Of a DNA stretch of 55,876 nucleotides, positions 51,205 to 55,876 are shown one piece after another. Source of the stretch: CAZVRZ01 sp964629965 (GTDB lineage: Bacteria; Chloroflexota; Anaerolineae; Anaerolineales; UBA4823); NCBI GenBank assembly GCA_964629965.1, contig CAZVRZ010000013.1, positions 1-55,876 of the forward strand, written 5' to 3'. Within the stretch, counting starts at the first letter, position 1. Each line of letters opens with the position of its first letter. Made by a program: the position numbers and the translations under genes. The notes under the pieces are model-generated. The model had not been told where the DNA came from, did no database searches, and saw only the letters and a program-made list of their open reading frames with translations.

Positions 51205-54153
51205 ATGCAATCTTATGGGTTTGAGTTACTCAAGGAACAGAATATACCAGAATTAAATACTTGGGCTTATCTATATCACCATGTTAAGACGGGCGCTCGC
51301 CTCTTGTCTCTGGTTAATACAGATGAGAATAAGGTCTTTGGTATTACATTTCGAACGCCGCCAGCAGATTCGACTGGTTTGCCACATATTATGGAGCATT
51401 CCGTCTTATGTGGTTCACATAAGTATCCGGTCAAGGAACCTTTTGTGGAGTTAATGAAGGGTTCCTTGAATACTTTTTTAAATGCCCTTACCTTCCCGGA
51501 CAAAACCACTTATCCGGTTGCCAGTCAAAATCTACAGGATTTTTATAATTTGATTGATGTTTATATGGACGCTGTTTTGCATCCTTTGATCACATCGTCT
51601 ACATTCCAACAAGAGGGCTGGCATTACGAATTAGCAGACATTGACTCGCCCCTGAATTACAAGGGAGTGGTTTACAACGAGATGAAAGGCGCCTATTCGT
51701 CGCCAGAAAATTTAATGTATAAATTGGTGCAGCAATCATTGTTCTCCGACCATACTTATGGCGTCGATTCTGGCGGCGACCCGGCTTATATCCCCCAATT
51801 AACCTACCAGCAATTTATCCATTTTCATCAAACCTATTATCACCCATCGAATTCTTATATTTTCTTTTATGGCGATGACGACCCCGAAGAACGTTTACGG
51901 CGGATGGCGGCATACCTTGATGGTTATGAACGTATCAAGGTAAGTTCATCTGTTCCCTTAAGACCGAAATTCGAATCTCCCAGCAGGCTTGAATTTCCTT
52001 ATGAGGTTAGTCGCGAAGAAAAGCAAGATAATCTGGCGAAAAAATATATGCAGACCACCAGTTGGATGTTATCTGAACGAAGCGATCCTGAAGAGATCCT
52101 TGGTTTGCACGTTTTGACCCATATTCTTATTGGGACACCGGCCTCGCCGCTGCGAAAAATGTTGATCGATTCTGGACTGGGTGAAGATCTGATAGGTGTT
52201 GGTTTAGAAGATGATTTGCGGCAACCTTATTTCTCTACCGGCTTGAAGGGGATTTCTATTGATGATAGTCCGCAGGTAGAGAATTTGATTATCGAAGGAC
52301 TGGATCAACTTGCTCGCGATGGAATCGATCCGGGTACTGTAGCTGCTTCGATGAACACAATAGAATTCCGTTTACGTGAAAATAATGCCGGGCATTACCC
52401 ACGCGGTTTATTGTTAATGTTGCGAGCTTTAACGACCTGGTTACATGATGGAGATCCGTTCATGCCGTTGGCATTTGACGCGCCATTGACAGCCATTAAA
52501 AAGCACCTTGGTGCGGGCGAGCCTTATTTTGAGAACTTGATTTCATCGAAATTACAAAATAACCCACACCGCGTTACGGTTTTGCTTAAACCCGATCCTG
52601 ATCTACGTCAGCGTGAAACCCAGGCTGAACAAGATCGCCTGGCGCGCATGCGCCAATCTATGACGCCGGCTGACATAAATGGTATTTTTGAGAATATGCA
52701 GGAACTCAAAAAGCGTCAGGGAGAGCCCGATTCACCTGAAGACTTGGCAAAGATCCCGGTTCTCTCTTTAGATGATCTTGATAAAAAAGTAAAGAATATC
52801 CCTTCGGGCGAAATGGATATCGATGAGACAACACTTTTGTCTCACGATTTGTTCACAAATGGTATCGTATATCTGGATCTGGGATTAGATATCCATACTT
52901 TACCTAGTGATTTGATATCCTATGCCACCTTGTTTGGGCGAGCTTTGCTGGAAATGGGAACAGAAAAGGAGAGTTTTGTTCAACTTTCGCAACGAATTGG
53001 CCGCACTACCGGAGGTATACAACCAGCCACATTTGTTGCCGCCAGGATGGGTAATAATGATGTTTTTGCAAGACCATGTGCTGCCTGGTTGTTCTTACGC
53101 GGTAAAGCGACCATTGATCAGGCTGGAGAATTGTTGAGTATCTTAAAGGATGTTCTTCTTAGCGCGAATTTAAATAACCCCGAACGGTTCCGGCAAATCG
53201 TATTGGAGGAAAAAGCCGATATGGAGGCGTCCCTGGCTCCGGCAGGTCACCGTATGGTAAACCTTCGTTTGCGAGCACAATTTGATGAGGCCGGCTGGGC
53301 TGCCGAAAAAATTAGCGGTATTAGTTACCTTACCTTTTTACGCGAGCTTGGCGCCTTAATTGAAAAAGATTGGGCATCGGTATTAGGGCACTTAGAGAAG
53401 ATACGTCAGATTCTAGTAAATCGTTCCAGCATGCTTTTGAATCTTACTGTGGACCACCAAGGACAGCACGTATTTCTACCTCAATTGATGGATTTCTTGA
53501 GAAAATTACCCGGGAAGCCATTTGAAAAGATAACCTGGCAATATCAACTGCTTCCTGATGGTGAAGGATTAACTATCCCCGCACAAGTAAATTATGTGGC
53601 GAAGGGGGCTAATTTGTACCAGATGGGCTATAAGCTGCATGGTTCAATTGATGTGATAACGAATTTCCTGGGTGCAACCTGGTTGTGGGAGCGAGTGCGC
53701 GTCCAAGGAGGTGCTTATGGGTGTTTTTGTCTCTTTGATCATCGCTCGGGTGTTCTTTCCTATCTATCTTATCGCGATCCCAACATCTCAACCACTCTGA
53801 CGAATTATGATCAGACTTCAACATTCTTACAACAATTGGATGAGGGTAGATTGAGCAGCCAGGAACTGACCAAGAGTATCATAGGTGCAATAGGAAATAT
53901 GGATGCTTATCAATTACCAGACGCTAAAGGATATACTGCATTGCTGCGTCGCCTGGTAGGATTTACGGATGAGTGCCGCCAGCAAATGCGAGATGAAATA
54001 CTCTCAACAACCCTGGAAGATTTTCATCATTTCGGCGCAATATTAGCAAAAGTCAGCGAACACGGTCGTGTTACTGTATTGGGCTCTCACGAGGCAATCC
54101 AAGCAGCTAACATAGATTGTCAGAACCGTTTGAAACTGTTGAAAGTTTTGTAG
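51205..54153 (+). CDS. M16C family zinc peptidase (presequence protease-like)
   Basis: The ~982 residues are a full-length PreP/falcilysin-type peptidase with two homologous halves enclosing a chamber that degrades peptides. The inverted zinc motif HIMEH (His61, Glu64, His65 from this start) and the downstream ligand region GVVYNEMKGAYSSPE are intact. The C-terminal half has the family segments VRVQGGAYGCFC and SYRDPN. The start is the ATG at 51205 with AGGGAG 8 bases before; the ATG at 51199 is too close to it. There is no signal peptide. It separates the flavin and molybdenum subunit genes of the hydroxylase, with no functional reason visible. Confidence 0.93.
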   Translation: MQSYGFELLKEQNIPELNTWAYLYHHVKTGARLLSLVNTDENKVFGITFRTPPADSTGLPHIMEHSVLCGSHKYPVKEPFVELMKGSLNTFLNALTFPDKTTYPVASQNLQDFYNLIDVYMDAVLHPLITSSTFQQEGWHYELADIDSPLNYKGVVYNEMKGAYSSPENLMYKLVQQSLFSDHTYGVDSGGDPAYIPQLTYQQFIHFHQTYYHPSNSYIFFYGDDDPEERLRRMAAYLDGYERIKVSSSVPLRPKFESPSRLEFPYEVSREEKQDNLAKKYMQTTSWMLSERSDPEEILGLHVLTHILIGTPASPLRKMLIDSGLGEDLIGVGLEDDLRQPYFSTGLKGISIDDSPQVENLIIEGLDQLARDGIDPGTVAASMNTIEFRLRENNAGHYPRGLLLMLRALTTWLHDGDPFMPLAFDAPLTAIKKHLGAGEPYFENLISSKLQNNPHRVTVLLKPDPDLRQRETQAEQDRLARMRQSMTPADINGIFENMQELKKRQGEPDSPEDLAKIPVLSLDDLDKKVKNIPSGEMDIDETTLLSHDLFTNGIVYLDLGLDIHTLPSDLISYATLFGRALLEMGTEKESFVQLSQRIGRTTGGIQPATFVAARMGNNDVFARPCAAWLFLRGKATIDQAGELLSILKDVLLSANLNNPERFRQIVLEEKADMEASLAPAGHRMVNLRLRAQFDEAGWAAEKISGISYLTFLRELGALIEKDWASVLGHLEKIRQILVNRSSMLLNLTVDHQGQHVFLPQLMDFLRKLPGKPFEKITWQYQLLPDGEGLTIPAQVNYVAKGANLYQMGYKLHGSIDVITNFLGATWLWERVRVQGGAYGCFCLFDHRSGVLSYLSYRDPNISTTLTNYDQTSTFLQQLDEGRLSSQELTKSIIGAIGNMDAYQLPDAKGYTALLRRLVGFTDECRQQMRDEILSTTLEDFHHFGAILAKVSEHGRVTVLGSHEAIQAANIDCQNRLKLLKVL

Positions 54154-54203
54154 TGCTTACCGGTTTTTACATGTAGGAGTTCTTGATCATGAGGAGGTGA
54201 ATA

Positions 54204-55876
54204 ATGTACGTTCGCCTTAATGTGAACGGAACATGGCATGAAATCGAAGTGTCGCAAGGCGAGTCGCTTTTGAATTCTTTGCGCGGTCTCGGTTACATGG
54301 GAGTAAAACATGGCTGTGAAACAGGTGAATGTGGTGCCTGTTCGGTGCTGGTGGATGGCAAGCCAGTAAACTCCTGTGTGTTGTTGGCAGCTCAAGCTGA
54401 GGGCCACCGAATCCAAACGATCGAAGAATTAGGAGAGCATCCTTCTCGGGGATGGAAAACAACGGGTGGACTTCATCCACTGCAGCAGACGTTCGCTGAA
54501 ATAGGCGCTGTTCAATGTGGTTATTGTACCCCTGCACAAATCTTAGTCGCAAAACATCTATTAGAGCAGAATCCTAATCCAACCGAAATAGAAGTGCGAG
54601 AGGCTTTATCTGGCGTTTTATGTCGTTGTACAGGATACCTCAAACCTGTTCAGGCTGTGTTGCGCGCCGCAGCCCTGATGCGAGGAGAAAATGTAGAACC
54701 TTCTTTTTCCACCCAGCGCCATCCGTCTTTAAAAAGTATAGGTAAGCCTGAAATCAAGGTTGATGCAGTGAAATTGGTGCAGGGGAAGCCTGCTTTTACT
54801 GCCGATGTCGATCAGCGGAGAATGTTGGTGGCGAAAGTTTTACGTAGCCCTTATGCTCATGCTCGTATCCTCCACATTGATATCAGTCAGGCAAAGGCTT
54901 TGCCGGGTGTAGCAGCCGTGCTCACATGGGAGGATCTCCCTCGCGTGATCTATTCCACTGCGGGTCAATCCGACCCGATCCCTGGTCCATTAGATACTTT
55001 TTCACTCGATCGAAAGGTGCGTTTTGTTGGCGATAGAGTGGCATTTGTTGCAGCAGAATCTGAAGAGATTGCTCAAAGAGCACTTGATTTAATTGATGTA
55101 GAATATGAACCTCTTCCAATCTTGCTAGATCCAAAGCAAGCTATGCAGCCAGATGCTCCTATTTTGCATGATGAAGCGGAGTATAAGAACTTTGACCAGT
55201 CGGATCCTGGCAAGAACCTGGCAGCAAGAATCCTTATTGACATAGGTGATGTTGATAAAGGTTTTGCAGAAGCAGATTTCGTTGTTGAAGAAAATTATGA
55301 GGTCCCGAAAGTTCAGCAGGCCCATATTGAACCACACGTTGTGGTTACTTATTGGGATGAGGACGATCGTTTAGTAATCCGCACCAGTACTCAGGTGCCA
55401 TTTCATGCTCGTCGAATGCTTGCGCCGGTGCTTGGGCTGCCAGTTAAGCGTATTCGAGTCATCAAACCGAGGATCGGCGGGGGTTTTGGGGGAAAACAAG
55501 AAGTGATGGTTGAAGATGTGGCTGCCCATTTAACCATTGCTACCGGAAAGCCGGTTATTTATGAATACACTCGTGATGAGGAGTTCATAGCTTCGCGCTC
55601 TCGACATCCCATGCATATCCATATGAAGACAGGCGTGAAGAAGGATGGCACGCTTACGGCGAATGCTATGTATGTGCTTACAGACACCGGCGCTTATGGT
55701 TGTCACGCATTAACTGTCACTGGGAATACAGGGCATAAAGCGATGGCTCTCTACGTAGGTGATGATGTTTATCGCCAGACTCCGAACATACGCTTTTATG
55801 CGGATGTTGTTTACACCAACCATCCGCCCGCAGGCGCCTATCGGGGTTATGGCGTTCCTCAAGGCTTTTGGGCGGT
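54204..55876 (+). CDS. Fused 2Fe-2S/molybdopterin hydroxylase subunit, XdhD-like (3' partial)
   Basis: The frame stays open to the window's end (557 codons seen). Residues ~1-155 form the two [2Fe-2S] domains: Cys38, Cys43, Cys46 and Cys58 in the plant-ferredoxin-type domain, then QCGYCTPAQ and LCRCTGY. From ~165 begins the molybdopterin-binding part (VKLVQGKPAFTADV, VLRSPYAHARI, RVRFVGDRV-like KVRFVGDRVAFVA, IGGGFGGKQE, and GAYRGYGVPQGF at the edge). Fusion of both parts in one chain is the XdhD arrangement, linked in E. coli to ssnA and ygfM. It should hydroxylate a purine or other heterocycle using molybdenum cofactor. GAGGAGGTGA is a strong ribosome site before the ATG. Confidence 0.93.
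   Translation, partial: MYVRLNVNGTWHEIEVSQGESLLNSLRGLGYMGVKHGCETGECGACSVLVDGKPVNSCVLLAAQAEGHRIQTIEELGEHPSRGWKTTGGLHPLQQTFAEIGAVQCGYCTPAQILVAKHLLEQNPNPTEIEVREALSGVLCRCTGYLKPVQAVLRAAALMRGENVEPSFSTQRHPSLKSIGKPEIKVDAVKLVQGKPAFTADVDQRRMLVAKVLRSPYAHARILHIDISQAKALPGVAAVLTWEDLPRVIYSTAGQSDPIPGPLDTFSLDRKVRFVGDRVAFVAAESEEIAQRALDLIDVEYEPLPILLDPKQAMQPDAPILHDEAEYKNFDQSDPGKNLAARILIDIGDVDKGFAEADFVVEENYEVPKVQQAHIEPHVVVTYWDEDDRLVIRTSTQVPFHARRMLAPVLGLPVKRIRVIKPRIGGGFGGKQEVMVEDVAAHLTIATGKPVIYEYTRDEEFIASRSRHPMHIHMKTGVKKDGTLTANAMYVLTDTGAYGCHALTVTGNTGHKAMALYVGDDVYRQTPNIRFYADVVYTNHPPAGAYRGYGVPQGFWA

Noticed and set aside
1..55876. CRISPR arrays, transposases, integrases, tRNA or rRNA genes
   Set aside because: I saw no regularly spaced direct repeats, no transposase or integrase motifs, and no cloverleaf other than the tmRNA ends.
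1..55876. Sigma-54 (-24/-12) promoters next to the rpoN operon or elsewhere
   Set aside because: Scanning by eye I found no convincing TGGCAC-N5-TTGC match upstream of a gene. A weight-matrix scan would be needed.
54204..55876. Selenium dependence of the XdhD-like enzyme
   Set aside because: Relatives are sometimes annotated as selenate reductase or selenium-dependent, but the visible frame has no in-frame UGA and nothing in the window supports it.

Overview
The window looks like a piece of a mesophilic Anaerolineae-type chromosome (phylum Chloroflexota), probably from a metagenome assembly because it carries a 10-N gap at 45152-45161. The lineage call is an inference. It rests on the mix of nSTAND/WD40 proteins, lipoproteins with Thr/Pro linkers, a MoeA/periplasmic-binding-protein fusion, GH127/GH130/GH172 glycosidases and a coenzyme F420 cluster. 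Genes are densely packed, many with 4-bp ATGA/GTGA overlaps. I see one structural RNA (tmRNA, 10894-11288), no tRNA, no rRNA, no CRISPR array and no transposase.

Layout. 1-1640: end of an unknown gene and a lipoprotein, closed by a clear terminator. 1657-6284 (-): a sigma-54 operon, rpoN, PAS/GAF histidine kinase, and an NtrC-type regulator without a DNA-binding domain. 6470-10033: proline dehydrogenase, GH127 glycosidase, membrane protein. 10178-11321: ComB-like phosphatase and tmRNA. 11326-18029 (-): a tightly packed run of alaX, nudix, UbiA-like, moeA, ACT protein, moeA-PBP fusion, single-domain response regulator and bcp. 18205-24379: phosphoesterase, ParB-like/Usp fusion, parallel beta-helix protein, TIM-barrel-like protein and MgtC/DUF4010 membrane protein. 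24459-27663 (-): LamG protein, HlyD-like lipoprotein adaptor and a broken glycosidase-like remnant. 27720-32585 (+): a carbohydrate locus with GH130, ROK kinase, solute-binding-like protein, RNHCP zinc protein and GH172.

32648-41866 is the most unusual region. A two-gene operon (-) encodes a coiled-coil protein with a polar repeat-like N-terminus and a 1596-residue protein. The large protein combines an nSTAND NTPase, a membrane span, a coiled coil and WD40 repeats, with a complete GH25 lysozyme domain inserted among the WD40 repeats. Next to it, divergently, lie a zinc-ribbon/L7-L12-like/membrane/propeller protein and a propeller lipoprotein. The predicted topology puts a cell-wall hydrolase outside the membrane under control of a cytoplasmic STAND switch. 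I consider this the best candidate for an undescribed system.

43099-55876 (+) is a cofactor and redox block. It holds an SsnA-like aminohydrolase, then the F420 genes (F420:NADP reductase, cofE, FbiB-like nitroreductase, cofD, cofC), an F420-dependent LLM oxidoreductase, a thioesterase, a YgfM-like FAD subunit, an M16C peptidase and the start of an XdhD-like fused 2Fe-2S/molybdopterin hydroxylase. The MoeA genes at 12-16 kb would help make the molybdenum cofactor this hydroxylase needs.
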